NCBI GenBank assembly: GCA_900199595.1
Contig: FZRB01000021.1
Location: forward strand, 17,668 to 81,667
Direction: 5' to 3'
Source of the DNA: Lachnospiraceae bacterium
Lineage (GTDB): Bacteria; Bacillota; Clostridia; Lachnospirales; Lachnospiraceae
Length of the DNA stretch: 64,000 nucleotides
The first letter of the stretch is position 1. The number at the start of each line of letters is the position of its first letter. The notes below the pieces were generated by a model. That model had not been told where the DNA came from. It worked only from the letters and a program-made list of their open reading frames with translations, and ran no database searches. Below, piece by piece: positions 9,732 to 18,494 of this stretch. A program made the position numbers and the translations under genes.

Positions 9732-10949
9732 ATGTCAAAAGAAAAAGTAGTACTGGCTTATTCAGGTGGACTTGATACAACTGCTATCATCCCATGGCTG
9801 AAGGAAACCTATGATTATGAAGTTATCTGTGCCTGCATCGATGTAGGTCAGGAATCCGAACTGGACGGACTTGAGGAAAGAGCAAAGCACTCAGGTGCTG
9901 AGAAATGCTACATAATCGATGTAGTAGATGAATTTTGCGATAATTACATCATGCCTACAGTTAAGGCTGATGCAGTATATGAGAACAAGTACCTTCTCGG
10001 TACTTCATTTGCAAGACCTCTCATTGGTAAGGTTCTTGTAGATATAGCGCGTAAGGAAGGCGCAACAGCTATCTGCCACGGAGCTACAGGTAAGGGAAAT
10101 GACCAGCTTCGTTTTGAGCTTGCCATTAAAGCGCTTGCACCTGATATAAGAATCATCGCTTGCTGGAGAGATCCTAACTGGCAGTTTGATTCACGTGAGT
10201 CAGAGTATGAATATTGTAAAGAAAAGGGAATCGAGCTTACATTTGACGTTTCTCAGAGCTACAGCCGTGACAGAAATATCTGGCATATCTCTCATGAGGG
10301 ACTTGAGCTTGAGGATCCTGCAAATGAACCTAACTATGATCATCTCCTTGTACTGGGAGTATCACCTGAGAAGGCTCCTGATGAGGGTGAATATGTAGAA
10401 CTTACATTTGAGGCAGGTGTTCCAACATCTGTTAATGGTGTTAAGATGAAGGTTTCTGATGTTATCCGTGAGCTGAACCGTCTTGGCGGAAAGCACGGAA
10501 TCGGAATCATAGATATAGTTGAGAACCGTGTAGTAGGAATGAAGAGCCGTGGTGTATATGAGACACCTGGTGGAACAATCCTTATGGAGGCTCATAAGCA
10601 GCTTGAGGAGCTGATTCTCGACCGTGACACACTTGATTTCAAGCGTCATATCGGTATCAAGTTTGCAGACCTCGTATATGAAGGAAAGTGGTTCTGCCCG
10701 CTTCGTGAATCACTTCAGGCATTTATCGAGAAGAGTGATGAGCGTGTAACAGGTACAGTTAAGTTCAAGCTTTATAAAGGTAATATAATCAAAGCCGGAA
10801 CAACTTCACCATTTACACTTTATTCAGAATCACTTGCCAGCTTCACAACCGGTGATCTCTATGATCATAAGGATGCGAGCGGTTTCATCAACCTCTTCGG
10901 TCTTCCTATGAAGGTCAGAGCTATGCTTGACCAGCAGAGAGACCAGTAA
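9732..10949 (+). CDS. argG: Argininosuccinate synthase
   Basis: Joins citrulline and aspartate with ATP in the penultimate step of arginine synthesis. The protein is 405 residues, normal for the family. The N-terminal P-loop of the N-type ATP pyrophosphatase fold is VVLAYSGGLDTTAIIPWL. Other signatures are CACIDVGQE, GATGKGNDQLRFEL and the C-terminal SLASFTTGDLYDHKDASGFINLFGL. An upstream in-frame Met (9708) lies at the predicted transcription start and lacks an SD; AGGAGG at 9719-9724 fixes the start at 9732. argH is not in this window. argJ and argB follow 0.8-2.3 kb downstream. Confidence 0.96.
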   Translation: MSKEKVVLAYSGGLDTTAIIPWLKETYDYEVICACIDVGQESELDGLEERAKHSGAEKCYIIDVVDEFCDNYIMPTVKADAVYENKYLLGTSFARPLIGKVLVDIARKEGATAICHGATGKGNDQLRFELAIKALAPDIRIIACWRDPNWQFDSRESEYEYCKEKGIELTFDVSQSYSRDRNIWHISHEGLELEDPANEPNYDHLLVLGVSPEKAPDEGEYVELTFEAGVPTSVNGVKMKVSDVIRELNRLGGKHGIGIIDIVENRVVGMKSRGVYETPGGTILMEAHKQLEELILDRDTLDFKRHIGIKFADLVYEGKWFCPLRESLQAFIEKSDERVTGTVKFKLYKGNIIKAGTTSPFTLYSESLASFTTGDLYDHKDASGFINLFGLPMKVRAMLDQQRDQ

Positions 10950-10973
10950 GATTATTGATAATTGGTTAACATA

Positions 10974-11016
10974 AAAAAGATGACAGTTTGAACCTGGTTC
11001 AAACTGTCATCTTTTT
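10974..11016. terminator. Long hairpin terminator after argG
   Basis: Near-perfect inverted repeat of about 20 bp (10974-10994 with 10996-11016) ending in a T run, with a matching A run on the left, so it could act in both directions. It shares the prefix GGTTAACATAAAA with the hairpin after pheT and the TGACAGTTTGAACC arm with the one after iorB. Confidence 0.85.
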
Positions 11017-11046
11017 AACCCTGGATATGTATATGGAGAATAATTA

Positions 11047-11598
11047 ATGTTATATATAATTCGACACGGAAAAACTGACTGGAACAATCTGCATAAGATT
11101 CAGGGCAGGACTGATGTTCCTTTAAATGAAGAGGGAAAGGCTATGGCTGAGGAGGCCGCAGAGGAATATAAGGATGTACATTTTGATATATGCTACTGTT
11201 CACCGTTGATCCGTGCTATGGAAACAGCTGAAATCCTGCTGAAGGACAGAGATGTTCCGATTATCACCGATGACAGGCTTATGGAAATGTGCTTCGGTGT
11301 ATATGAAGGAGTAGAAGAATGCTTTAAGATTCCTGACTGTCCCCTGGTTCCATTTTTCAAGGAACCTCAGAACTATACTGTTCCTGTGGAAGGAGCTGAA
11401 AGTATAGATGACCTTTTTGAGAGAACCGGAGAATTTCTTGAGGACAAGGTGTATCCCGAGCTGGAAAAAGGAAAAGACATTCTTATCGTGGGACATGGGG
11501 CCATGAATTCCAGTATAGTCAGCCGTATCAGAGGTTATGAACGAAAGGATTTCTGGAGTGCCGGAATAGAAAACTGCAAGCTTATGAAGCTGATTTAG
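11047..11598 (+). CDS. Histidine phosphatase family protein (phosphoglycerate mutase-like)
   Basis: A 183-residue cytosolic phosphatase of the branch-2 histidine phosphatase superfamily. It opens with the phosphohistidine motif IIRHGKTDWN (His about 7). It continues with the second Arg (SPLIRAMETAEILL), the acid segment (LMEMCFGVYEGVEE) and the second catalytic His (VGHGAMNSSI). Such proteins are often labelled alpha-ribazole or sugar phosphatases; the substrate cannot be read from sequence. It lies alone between the argG terminator and argJ, with GGAG before the ATG. Confidence 0.88.
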   Translation: MLYIIRHGKTDWNNLHKIQGRTDVPLNEEGKAMAEEAAEEYKDVHFDICYCSPLIRAMETAEILLKDRDVPIITDDRLMEMCFGVYEGVEECFKIPDCPLVPFFKEPQNYTVPVEGAESIDDLFERTGEFLEDKVYPELEKGKDILIVGHGAMNSSIVSRIRGYERKDFWSAGIENCKLMKLI

Positions 11599-11737
11599 AG
11601 TTTTAAGAATCCATCGGAAAAAAGTAGCAGTTGTAAATTTTTCCAGGATGGAGTATCTTATACTTGTTTCATGAGTCAATATTAACTGTTCATTTTGGCT
11701 CATTTTGTAAAAAGGTTAAAAGAAGGAGACTAACTAT

Positions 11738-13129
11738 ATGGTCAAGAAAGTAGAGGGTGGCATCCTTGCCGCAAAGGGTTATAGCGTAGCAAGTAAGAGA
11801 ATAGGTATCAAACCATCGGGAGAGAACAGAGATCTTACGTTGATTATGAGTGATGTTCCTGCTACTGTGGCCGGTACATTTACCAGAAATATAGTTAAGG
11901 CTGCTCCTGTACAATGGGATATGATGGTTGTTGCAGGCGGAGTAGCAAGCGCAGCTGTTATTAATACAGGAATCGCAAATGCGGCTACAGGCCGTGAGGG
12001 TCTTAAAAACTGCGAGCGCGAGGCCGCAAGAGTTGCGGAGTGTCTGGGAGTTGAAAAGAATCATGTTCTAACCATGTCCACTGGTGTAATCGGTCCTCAG
12101 ATTCCTATAGAGAAGATAGAAGAAGGTATCGGAGATCTGTCGAAACATATGGCAGGCGTACCTTATACCAATACTGCAGTTTTAAGACAGTATTTTGATG
12201 GTAATAAGGCAAATGCGTTTATGGAAGCAAATGAGGCTGCCAAGGCGATTATGACTACAGATACTATACCAAAGGAAGTAGCTGTTGAATTTGAAATGAG
12301 TGGCAAGACTTGTCATATTGGTGCCATGTGTAAGGGCTCCGGTATGATTCATCCCAATATGGGGACTATGCTTGGCTTTGCCATGTCAGACATTTCTATA
12401 GAAAAAAATCTGGCTCAGAAGATGCTCAGATCAGTTGTTGAGCGAACCTTCAACATGGTTTCAGTGGATGGAGATACATCAACCAATGATACATTTGTCT
12501 GGCTGTCAAATGGACTTGCTCAGAATGAAACTCTTTCAGCTGAGTCGCTTGGAATAGAACTGAGTGCCATAGATGAAACAGGAACAGAGGATATCAGAGA
12601 ACTTGCTGAAAGACTTGTTGAATACGCTGGTTCTGCAGAAAAGCTGATGGCTGCAAATGATTTTCGTGAACTGACAGAAGCACTATTCACAGTTATGGAA
12701 TATCTGGCAAGAATGATGGCTTCGGATGGAGAGGGTGCAACCCGTCTCTTTACTGCACGTGTGGTAGGTGCGCCGGATTATAAGACTGCCAAAACACTTG
12801 CTAAATCAATCATAACCTCAAGCCTTACCAAGGCTGCTATATACGGAAGAGATGCAAACTGCGGAAGAATCTTTTGTGCAATGGGCTACTCGGGTGCAAA
12901 GTTTGATCCGAATAAAACAGATATAACGATGATGAGCCGGGAAGGTTCTATAAAGCTTATAGAAAAAGGAACCATGCCTGAATTCTCAGAGGAGGAGGCC
13001 CTCAGGATACTTTCTCCGGATGAGATAACGGCTGTCTGCGATATTCATGACGGAGAGTATGAAGCTACAGCATGGGGTTGTGACCTTACTCATGAATATG
13101 TTACAATAAACGCCGATTACAGGTCATAA
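11738..13129 (+). CDS. argJ: Bifunctional ornithine acetyltransferase / N-acetylglutamate synthase
   Basis: Transfers acetyl from N-acetylornithine to glutamate, closing the acetyl cycle of arginine synthesis. It is 463 residues, longer than the common ~405, with insertions in the middle and near the C-terminus. The autoprocessing site is KGSGMIHPNMGTMLGF; the usual Ala-Thr bond is Gly-Thr here, with the Thr nucleophile kept. SVDGDTSTNDT, DGEGATRL and GRDANCGRI are family signatures. The N-terminal GGILAAKGYSVA is typical. AAGGAGA precedes the ATG. argB is 70 nt downstream. Whether it also makes acetylglutamate from acetyl-CoA cannot be judged from sequence. Confidence 0.93.
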   Translation: MVKKVEGGILAAKGYSVASKRIGIKPSGENRDLTLIMSDVPATVAGTFTRNIVKAAPVQWDMMVVAGGVASAAVINTGIANAATGREGLKNCEREAARVAECLGVEKNHVLTMSTGVIGPQIPIEKIEEGIGDLSKHMAGVPYTNTAVLRQYFDGNKANAFMEANEAAKAIMTTDTIPKEVAVEFEMSGKTCHIGAMCKGSGMIHPNMGTMLGFAMSDISIEKNLAQKMLRSVVERTFNMVSVDGDTSTNDTFVWLSNGLAQNETLSAESLGIELSAIDETGTEDIRELAERLVEYAGSAEKLMAANDFRELTEALFTVMEYLARMMASDGEGATRLFTARVVGAPDYKTAKTLAKSIITSSLTKAAIYGRDANCGRIFCAMGYSGAKFDPNKTDITMMSREGSIKLIEKGTMPEFSEEEALRILSPDEITAVCDIHDGEYEATAWGCDLTHEYVTINADYRS

Positions 13130-13157
13130 GTATGTCATTATGAGCATAATATAAAAT

Positions 13158-13183
13158 GTTATTCTGAATGAAGCGAAGAATCT
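13158..13183 (+). repeat. Dispersed repeat, TTCTGA...GCGAAGAATCT type (copy 1), argB leader
   Basis: A copy of the widespread bacterial repeat with consensus GTCATTCTGAGCGAAGCGAAGAATC. It ends 17 nt before the argB start, with a GGAG ribosome binding site between. Three further copies (31911, 51207, 60988) sit at the same distance from other starts. Confidence 0.75.
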
Positions 13184-13199
13184 AATATGAGGAGAAATT

Positions 13200-14087
13200 A
13201 TGATGAAAAAGAACGATGATATAGAAGAGGTAATGAAAAAAGCCCAAACCCTGATAGAAGCTCTTCCATATATCAAGAAGTTTAATGGAAAAAAAATAGT
13301 AGTTAAATACGGCGGTTCTGCCATGCTTGATGAGAATCTTAAGTACAATGTTATCCAGGACGTTGCACTGCTGAAGCTGGTAGGTTTCAAGCCCATCATA
13401 GTTCATGGCGGCGGTAAGGAAATAAGCAAATGGATAGATAAGCTTGGCATGGAAACACATTTCCAGAATGGCCTCAGAGTTACAGATGAATCAACCCTTG
13501 AGGTTGCTGAGATGGTGCTGAATAATGTAAACAGAAGCCTGGTAGGTCTCATGTCAAAGGTGGGGCTGAAGGCAGTCGGAATCAGTGGTAAGGATGCAGG
13601 CCTTCTTAAGGTTCAGAAGAAGCTTTCTGACGGAAAGGATATAGGTTACGTTGGCGAGGTTGTTGAGACTGACAGCTCTGTTATTGATTCACTTCTGGAG
13701 GCAGATTTTATTCCTGTTGTAGCTCCTATTGGAATGGGAATAGATGATGATCACGATTACAACATAAATGCTGATGACTGTGCATGTGCAGTTGCCACAG
13801 CGATCCAGGCTGAAAAACTGGTTTTCCTTACTGATATAGAAGGTGTTTTCACAGACCCCACAGATAAGAAGACGCTTATATCGGAAATGTATATAGATGA
13901 GGCTCAGGCACTTATTGATGAAGGTGTTGTAGGTGGTGGAATGCTTCCTAAGCTCCAGAACTGCATAGATGCCATGAAGAATGGTGTATCCCGTGTCCAT
14001 ATCCTTGACGGACGTCTTGAACATTGTCTTTTACTTGAGTTCTACACCGATACAGGAATCGGAACAGCCATCAGGAAAGAAGATTAA
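13200..14087 (+). CDS. argB: Acetylglutamate kinase
   Basis: Phosphorylates N-acetylglutamate, often the feedback-controlled step of arginine synthesis. It is 295 residues, of the amino acid kinase fold: [11 protein letters not shown] (ATP loop, Lys), [12 protein letters not shown] (substrate loop), [35 protein letters not shown] and [28 protein letters not shown]. The N-terminal helix (about 1-20) is of the kind that permits arginine-sensitive hexamers. An alternative ATG lies one codon in at 13203. It follows argJ and is preceded by a dispersed repeat. Confidence 0.96.
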   Translation: MMKKNDDIEEVMKKAQTLIEALPYIKKFNGKKIVVKYGGSAMLDENLKYNVIQDVALLKLVGFKPIIVHGGGKEISKWIDKLGMETHFQNGLRVTDESTLEVAEMVLNNVNRSLVGLMSKVGLKAVGISGKDAGLLKVQKKLSDGKDIGYVGEVVETDSSVIDSLLEADFIPVVAPIGMGIDDDHDYNINADDCACAVATAIQAEKLVFLTDIEGVFTDPTDKKTLISEMYIDEAQALIDEGVVGGGMLPKLQNCIDAMKNGVSRVHILDGRLEHCLLLEFYTDTGIGTAIRKED

Positions 14088-14092
14088 AAATT

Positions 14093-14110
14093 CTTCCCCT
14101 TGAGGGGAAG
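14093..14110. repeat. CTTCCCCT-TG-AGGGGAAG hairpin repeat (copy b)
   Basis: An 8-bp perfect hairpin with a 2-nt centre, followed by GTGTGA. It is the core of the GGAAGnTG leader repeat family, truncated before the GGATGAGG part. It lies between argB and the ComEA-like gene. Confidence 0.6.
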
Positions 14111-14163
14111 GTGTGATAAAATCAAATTACGTATTTCTGCAGATTATCCTGAGAGGAGGATAT

Positions 14164-14940
14164 ATGCAGAAAATAAAACTAAATATAATATATAGAAGCC
14201 TGAAATCGGCTGGTCTTTTGATGCGATTTGTAATTATAATATTACTGATCATGATGACTTCCTGTGGACAGGAGGACATCACTATCGATACCATCAGGGA
14301 TGATACCACTGCAGTTGCTGATGAAATCTCCGATGAGACGAAATTATCTGATGTGGCTGATACACCCAATGCATATGAAACAGATAAGTCATCTGAAACA
14401 GATACTTCTTCAGAACAGGCTTTACATGAGGATAATCTGTCAGCTCCGGAAAAAGTATTTGTATATATATGCGGGGCAGTTAGTAATGAGGGGGTATATG
14501 AATTGCCCTGTGATTCACGGATAGCTGATGCAGTAGAAATGGCAGGCGGTATGACTGAGGATGCATGCTCAGGCTATGTGAACCTTGCAGAGAAGCTGAC
14601 TGATGGTGAGAAGATATATATTCCTACAGTTGATGAAGTTGAGTCAAATGATATAAAAATAGGGATAAATGAATTCTCCGGCATCACGTCATCCGGTTCA
14701 GCGGGTTTGTCTGATTTCCCGGCTTCAAATGATTCTTCATCTGATGGCAGGATAAATATCAACCTTGCCACAAAGGAAGAACTAATGACTCTTTCGGGAA
14801 TCGGCGAGAGAAAGGCTGATGATATAATAGCATATAGAGAAGCAAATGGTGGCTTTGGTGCAATAGAAGAGATCACAAATGTAAGCGGAATCGGAAATAC
14901 TACATTTGAAAAACTGAAAGATAAGATAAAGACAGATTAG
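14164..14940 (+). CDS. ComEA-like DNA-binding lipoprotein (SLBB + helix-hairpin-helix)
   Basis: A 258-residue surface protein resembling ComEA, the DNA receptor of natural competence. A hydrophobic N-terminus ends in a lipobox-like MTSC and is followed by a Ser/Thr/Asp-rich linker. An SLBB domain comes next (about 100-160; VFVYICGAVSNEGVYEL, then NLAEKLTDGEKIYIP). A C-terminal tandem helix-hairpin-helix (about 195-258) includes ININLATKEELMTLSGIGERKADDIIAYR. The start is fixed by GAGAGGAGG at 14152-14160; an upstream in-frame GTG (14113) has no ribosome site. ComEB/ComEC are not in the window. The response regulator follows 14 nt after the stop. Confidence 0.85.
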   Translation: MQKIKLNIIYRSLKSAGLLMRFVIIILLIMMTSCGQEDITIDTIRDDTTAVADEISDETKLSDVADTPNAYETDKSSETDTSSEQALHEDNLSAPEKVFVYICGAVSNEGVYELPCDSRIADAVEMAGGMTEDACSGYVNLAEKLTDGEKIYIPTVDEVESNDIKIGINEFSGITSSGSAGLSDFPASNDSSSDGRININLATKEELMTLSGIGERKADDIIAYREANGGFGAIEEITNVSGIGNTTFEKLKDKIKTD

Positions 14941-14954
14941 GAAAGGAATGACAT

Positions 14955-15644
14955 ATGAAAAGAGTTCTGGTTGTAGACGATGAGAAGTTGATTGTTAAGG
15001 GACTTAAGTTTTCTCTTGAACAGGAAGATATGGAAGTAGATACCGCATTTGACGGTGAAGAGGCAGTTGAGAAGGCCAGGGCAAACAGCTACGATATAAT
15101 GCTTCTTGATATAATGCTTCCGAAGCTTTCGGGACTTGAAGTATGCCAGATGGTAAGAGAATTTTCAGACGTTCCAATTATTATGCTTACAGCCAAGGGC
15201 GAAGACATGGACAAGATCATGGGTCTTGAATATGGCGCAGATGATTATGTTACAAAGCCTTTCAATATTCTTGAAGTAAAGGCCCGTATAAAGGCAATAC
15301 TCAGAAGAAACAATAAGGGTGACGATCTTAAGATAAGCACCGCAAATATCATAGAGAAGAAGGGACTTAAGATAGAGATAGATTCAAGAAGAGTCTTTAT
15401 CAAGGGTCACGAAGTAAGCCTTACAGCAAAAGAGTTCGATCTCGTAATGCTTCTTGTTTCAAATCCTAACAGGGTTTATTCAAGAGACGAGCTGCTGAAT
15501 GAGATATGGGGCTCAACCTATCCCGGAGATGCCAGAACAGTTGATGTTCATGTAAGACGTCTCAGAGAGAAGATAGAGGTTCGTCCGGCAGATCCCGAGT
15601 ACATCCATACCAAATGGGGTGTCGGCTACTTCTTCCAAGACTAA
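14955..15644 (+). CDS. Orphan OmpR-family response regulator (WalR/PhoB-like)
   Basis: DNA-binding regulator of 229 residues. The receiver domain (1-120) has acidic pocket DDEK, phosphoacceptor Asp in IMLLDIMLP (about 53), Thr in MLTAKG and Lys in VTKPF. The OmpR-type winged helix (about 130-228) has VSLTAKEFDLVMLL, DELLNEIWG and RTVDVHVRRLREKIE. The overall pattern resembles WalR/YycF, but no kinase is adjacent, so its partner is elsewhere. A WalR-type box precedes the wall hydrolase at 8329, an attractive but unproven target. It may be co-transcribed with the ComEA-like gene. A terminator follows. Confidence 0.88.
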   Translation: MKRVLVVDDEKLIVKGLKFSLEQEDMEVDTAFDGEEAVEKARANSYDIMLLDIMLPKLSGLEVCQMVREFSDVPIIMLTAKGEDMDKIMGLEYGADDYVTKPFNILEVKARIKAILRRNNKGDDLKISTANIIEKKGLKIEIDSRRVFIKGHEVSLTAKEFDLVMLLVSNPNRVYSRDELLNEIWGSTYPGDARTVDVHVRRLREKIEVRPADPEYIHTKWGVGYFFQD

Positions 15645-15675
15645 AATAATAAATAAGCTAATTATAACTCATAAT

Positions 15676-15710
15676 AATGTGGCAATTGCGATTGACGTGA
15701 TTGTCACATT
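15676..15710. terminator. Hairpin terminator after the orphan response regulator
   Basis: An 11-bp stem with one G-U pair (15676-15686 with 15700-15710) followed by TTTTTTG. It belongs to the TGGCA/TGTCA hairpin family. Confidence 0.8.
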
Positions 15711-15808
15711 TTTTGTTGTAAATTTTTATGAAATGAAGTAAAATCTTCTCTATGTATTAAAAGCGTAAATAACAAACGATAAATAAGTTAAAGAAGGAGT
15801 TTGGAAAA

Positions 15809-17599
15809 TTGGAAAAGAAGATTATGCTTGGAAATGAAGCCATAGCCAGAGGCGCCTGGGAGGCGGGAGTAAAGGTTTCATCTGCTTATCCTGGAACACC
15901 AAGTACCGAGATGAGCGAAAATCTTGTTAAGTACGAAGGAGTGTATGCTGAGTGGGCACCTAATGAAAAGGTTGCAGCAGAGGTTGCAATGGGTGCATCT
16001 ATAGCAGGTGTAAGAGCTATGTGCGCTATGAAGTGCGTAGGTCTCAATGTTGCGTCTGACCCGCTTTACACAGCTTCCTACATCGGAGCAAAGGGCGGTC
16101 TCGTATATCTTGTTGCAGATGATCCGGGACTTTACAGCTCACAGAATGAGCAGGATACCAGACGTATCGGTATCTCCTCACATGTACCTGTAATTGAGCC
16201 TTCTGATTCAGAAGAAGCAAGATTTTTCACAAAGAGAGCATTTGAAATATCAGAAGAGTATGACACACCTGTAATCCTCAGAACAACAACACGTATAGCT
16301 CATTCCCAGGGCGTTGTAAATCTCGAGGACAGAGTGGAAGTAGCAGATAAAGAATATGTAAGAGATCCTGCAAAGAACGTTATGGTTCCCGCAAATGCAG
16401 CTAAGCGTCATAAGTTCGTTATAGAGCGTGACAGAAAGCTTGCAGAGGACGGCTCAACAGAGAAGTTTGCAGATATCAATAAAGTAGTGTATACAGATAA
16501 GACTTATCCGGTGCTTGTTAACGGTGCCATAGAGGAGAAGAAGGTCGGCTTCATCACAAGTGGTATTCCTTATCAGTATGTAAAGGAAGTATTTCCTGAA
16601 GCAAGCGTTCTGAAGCTAGGTATGGTTTCACCGCTTCCTAAGAAGCTTATCGAGGAGTTTGCTTCTAAGGTAGAAGTTCTTTATATCATTGAGGAGCTTG
16701 AGCCTGTTATCGAAGAGCAGGTTCGCTCATGGGGAATTGACTGTGTTGGTAAGGACGTATTTCCTCTTGATGGTGAGTACAGTGCAAATATGCTTCGTGA
16801 GAAGGTGCTTGGTCTTGATCTTGATTTATCAGATCCAGCAAATGTTCCTGTACGTCCACCTATTCTTTGTCCGGGATGTCCGCACAGAGCAACCTACAGC
16901 GTGCTGAAGAAGCTTAAGATACATGCAAGCGGAGATATCGGATGCTACACCTTAGGTGTTGCAGCTCCACTTTCAGTAGTAGATACAACCCTTTGTATGG
17001 GTGGTTCCATCTCTATGCTCCATGGTATGGAGAAGGGTAAAGGTAAGGACTACGTAAAGAACTGGGTGGCAGTTATCGGAGATTCAACCTTCCTTCATAC
17101 AGGTGTTAATTCACTTATGAACATGGTATATAACCAGGCTACAGGAACAGTTATCATCCTTGATAACTCAACCACAGGTATGACAGGCCATCAGAACCAT
17201 CCAGCAACAGGCAAGATGCTGAACGGTGAGGAGACATTTGCCATTGATCTTGTAAAGCTCTGCGAAGGTATGGGCATCAAGCATGTAAAGGTAGTTGACG
17301 CATTTGACCTTAAATTACTTGAAGAAACTATTAAAGAAGAAGTTGCAAGAGATGAGCTTTCAGTCATCATTTCCCAGTCACCTTGCGCGCTCCTTAAGAC
17401 ATACGTTCCAAAAGGCAAGTGCTTCGTTGATACAGAGAAATGCATGAAGTGTGGTATGTGCCTCTCACCCGGATGTCCTGCGATCAAGAAAGATAAAGAA
17501 ACAGGATTCTCAGTAATAGATGAAACAATGTGTAACGGATGTGGACTTTGCAGTCAGCTCTGTCCGTTTGATGCTATTCAGACCAAGGTTACGAAGTAA
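15809..17599 (+). CDS. iorA: Indolepyruvate ferredoxin oxidoreductase, alpha subunit
   Basis: Oxidatively decarboxylates arylpyruvates (from Trp, Phe, Tyr) to arylacetyl-CoA with ferredoxin as electron acceptor. It is 596 residues with pyrimidine-binding (about 1-170), transketolase C-like (about 250-330) and TPP-binding parts (CPGCPHRATYSVLKKL, then GDIGCYTLGV and AVIGDSTFLHTG). The C-terminus carries two [4Fe-4S] motifs: CMKCGMC...GCP and the full CNGCGLCSQLCP. The start codon is TTG, nine bases after AAGGAG (15794-15799). iorB follows 69 nt later, with a dispersed repeat in between. Confidence 0.95.
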   Translation: MEKKIMLGNEAIARGAWEAGVKVSSAYPGTPSTEMSENLVKYEGVYAEWAPNEKVAAEVAMGASIAGVRAMCAMKCVGLNVASDPLYTASYIGAKGGLVYLVADDPGLYSSQNEQDTRRIGISSHVPVIEPSDSEEARFFTKRAFEISEEYDTPVILRTTTRIAHSQGVVNLEDRVEVADKEYVRDPAKNVMVPANAAKRHKFVIERDRKLAEDGSTEKFADINKVVYTDKTYPVLVNGAIEEKKVGFITSGIPYQYVKEVFPEASVLKLGMVSPLPKKLIEEFASKVEVLYIIEELEPVIEEQVRSWGIDCVGKDVFPLDGEYSANMLREKVLGLDLDLSDPANVPVRPPILCPGCPHRATYSVLKKLKIHASGDIGCYTLGVAAPLSVVDTTLCMGGSISMLHGMEKGKGKDYVKNWVAVIGDSTFLHTGVNSLMNMVYNQATGTVIILDNSTTGMTGHQNHPATGKMLNGEETFAIDLVKLCEGMGIKHVKVVDAFDLKLLEETIKEEVARDELSVIISQSPCALLKTYVPKGKCFVDTEKCMKCGMCLSPGCPAIKKDKETGFSVIDETMCNGCGLCSQLCPFDAIQTKVTK

Positions 17600-17626
17600 C
17601 CTTGTGGAGCGAAGCGACCTAGCAAG
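17600..17626. repeat. GGAGCGAAGCGACCTAGCAAG-type palindromic repeat
   Basis: CTTGTGGAGCGAAGCGACC...GCAAG lies just after the iorA stop. Its outer bases pair (CTTG/CAAG), and the gene end itself forms a small hairpin AAGGTTAC..GTAACCTT at 17585-17603. I recognise the sequence type as a dispersed clostridial repeat from general knowledge; no other full copy is seen in this window. Confidence 0.5.
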
Positions 17627-17668
17627 CCGCAGCTTATATAATTTGATAGGAAAAAGAGGAAAATAAAA

Positions 17669-18247
17669 ATGGCAGTTACAAATATTATGATAGTAGGTGT
17701 AGGTGGTCAGGGAACACTCCTCACAAGCCGCATACTGGGAGGACTTGCTGAAACAGCAGGCTATGACGTTAAGCTTTCAGAGGTTCACGGTATGGCACAG
17801 CGTGGAGGTTCAGTTGTTACCTACGTAAGATATGCAACAGAAGGAGAGGCAGTTACAGAGCCTATAGTAGAAGAAGGATGTGCAGATGTTCTCATAGCAT
17901 TTGAGAGACTTGAGGCACTCAGATATGCACATTTCCTTAAGAAAAACGGAGCACTCATCGTAAATGATCAGCGTATCGATCCAATGCCTGTAATCACAGG
18001 AGCAGCTGAATACCCTGAGAACATCCTTGAGGGACTTCGTGAGAAGTATAAGGTATATTCCATCGATGCAATGGCAAAGGCAGAAGAACTGGGCAATACA
18101 AGAGTATTCAACACAGTAGTACTTGGAATGGCTGCCCGCCACATGAATTATACAAAGGAACAGTGGATTGAAGTTATAAAGTCCAAGGTTCCGCCTAAGA
18201 CAATAGACATAAACCTTGCAGGCTTCGAAGCAGGCTACGCAAACTAA
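17669..18247 (+). CDS. iorB: Indolepyruvate ferredoxin oxidoreductase, beta subunit
   Basis: Gamma-domain subunit that pairs with IorA in arylpyruvate oxidation. It is 192 residues, normal for the family. Signatures: IMIVGVGGQGTLLTSRILGGLAE near the N-terminus, EVHGMAQRGGSVVTYVRY, ADVLIAFERLEALR, and NTVVLGMAARHM. The ATG follows AAAAAGAGGAAAATAAAA. It lies directly after iorA and is followed by a strong terminator. Confidence 0.94.
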   Translation: MAVTNIMIVGVGGQGTLLTSRILGGLAETAGYDVKLSEVHGMAQRGGSVVTYVRYATEGEAVTEPIVEEGCADVLIAFERLEALRYAHFLKKNGALIVNDQRIDPMPVITGAAEYPENILEGLREKYKVYSIDAMAKAEELGNTRVFNTVVLGMAARHMNYTKEQWIEVIKSKVPPKTIDINLAGFEAGYAN

Positions 18248-18259
18248 ATAAATATTCCC

Positions 18260-18299
18260 AAAAGGTGACAGTTGAATCAGGTTCAAACTGTCACCTTTT
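18260..18299. terminator. Hairpin terminator after iorB
   Basis: A perfect 14-bp stem (18260-18273 with 18286-18299), AAAAGGTGACAGTT/AACTGTCACCTTTT, followed by TTG. A weaker AGGTGA...TTACCT with T run follows at about 18307-18330, looking like a decayed second terminator. Confidence 0.85.
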
Positions 18300-18385
18300 T
18301 GCTATCAGGTGAAAAATTGTTACCTTTTTGTTGATTTATGAGTAATTAAGGAAGCGTTAAGGTTAAAAGATTAATTCTGAAAGAA

Positions 18386-18486
18386 TTGACTGTTATTATA
18401 TACACATAAAGTTGATACGGCACCGAGATAAAGAAATAAAAGCAGGGGTGCTTATAAGATATAAAGTTCTATAACAGTCAAGGAGG
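18386..18486 (+). promoter_or_regulatory. Leader with long-range inverted repeat touching the DUF975 ribosome site
   Basis: An 11-bp perfect inverted repeat, TTGACTGTTAT (18386-18396) and ATAACAGTCAA (18471-18481), encloses about 75 nt that include a smaller GCACC/GGTGC pair (18420-18424 with 18447-18451). The right arm runs into the AGGAGG ribosome site (18481-18486). If transcribed as one leader it would form a closed outer stem beside the start of the gene at 18495. Confidence 0.4.
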
Positions 18487-18494
18487 TTAAGGTT

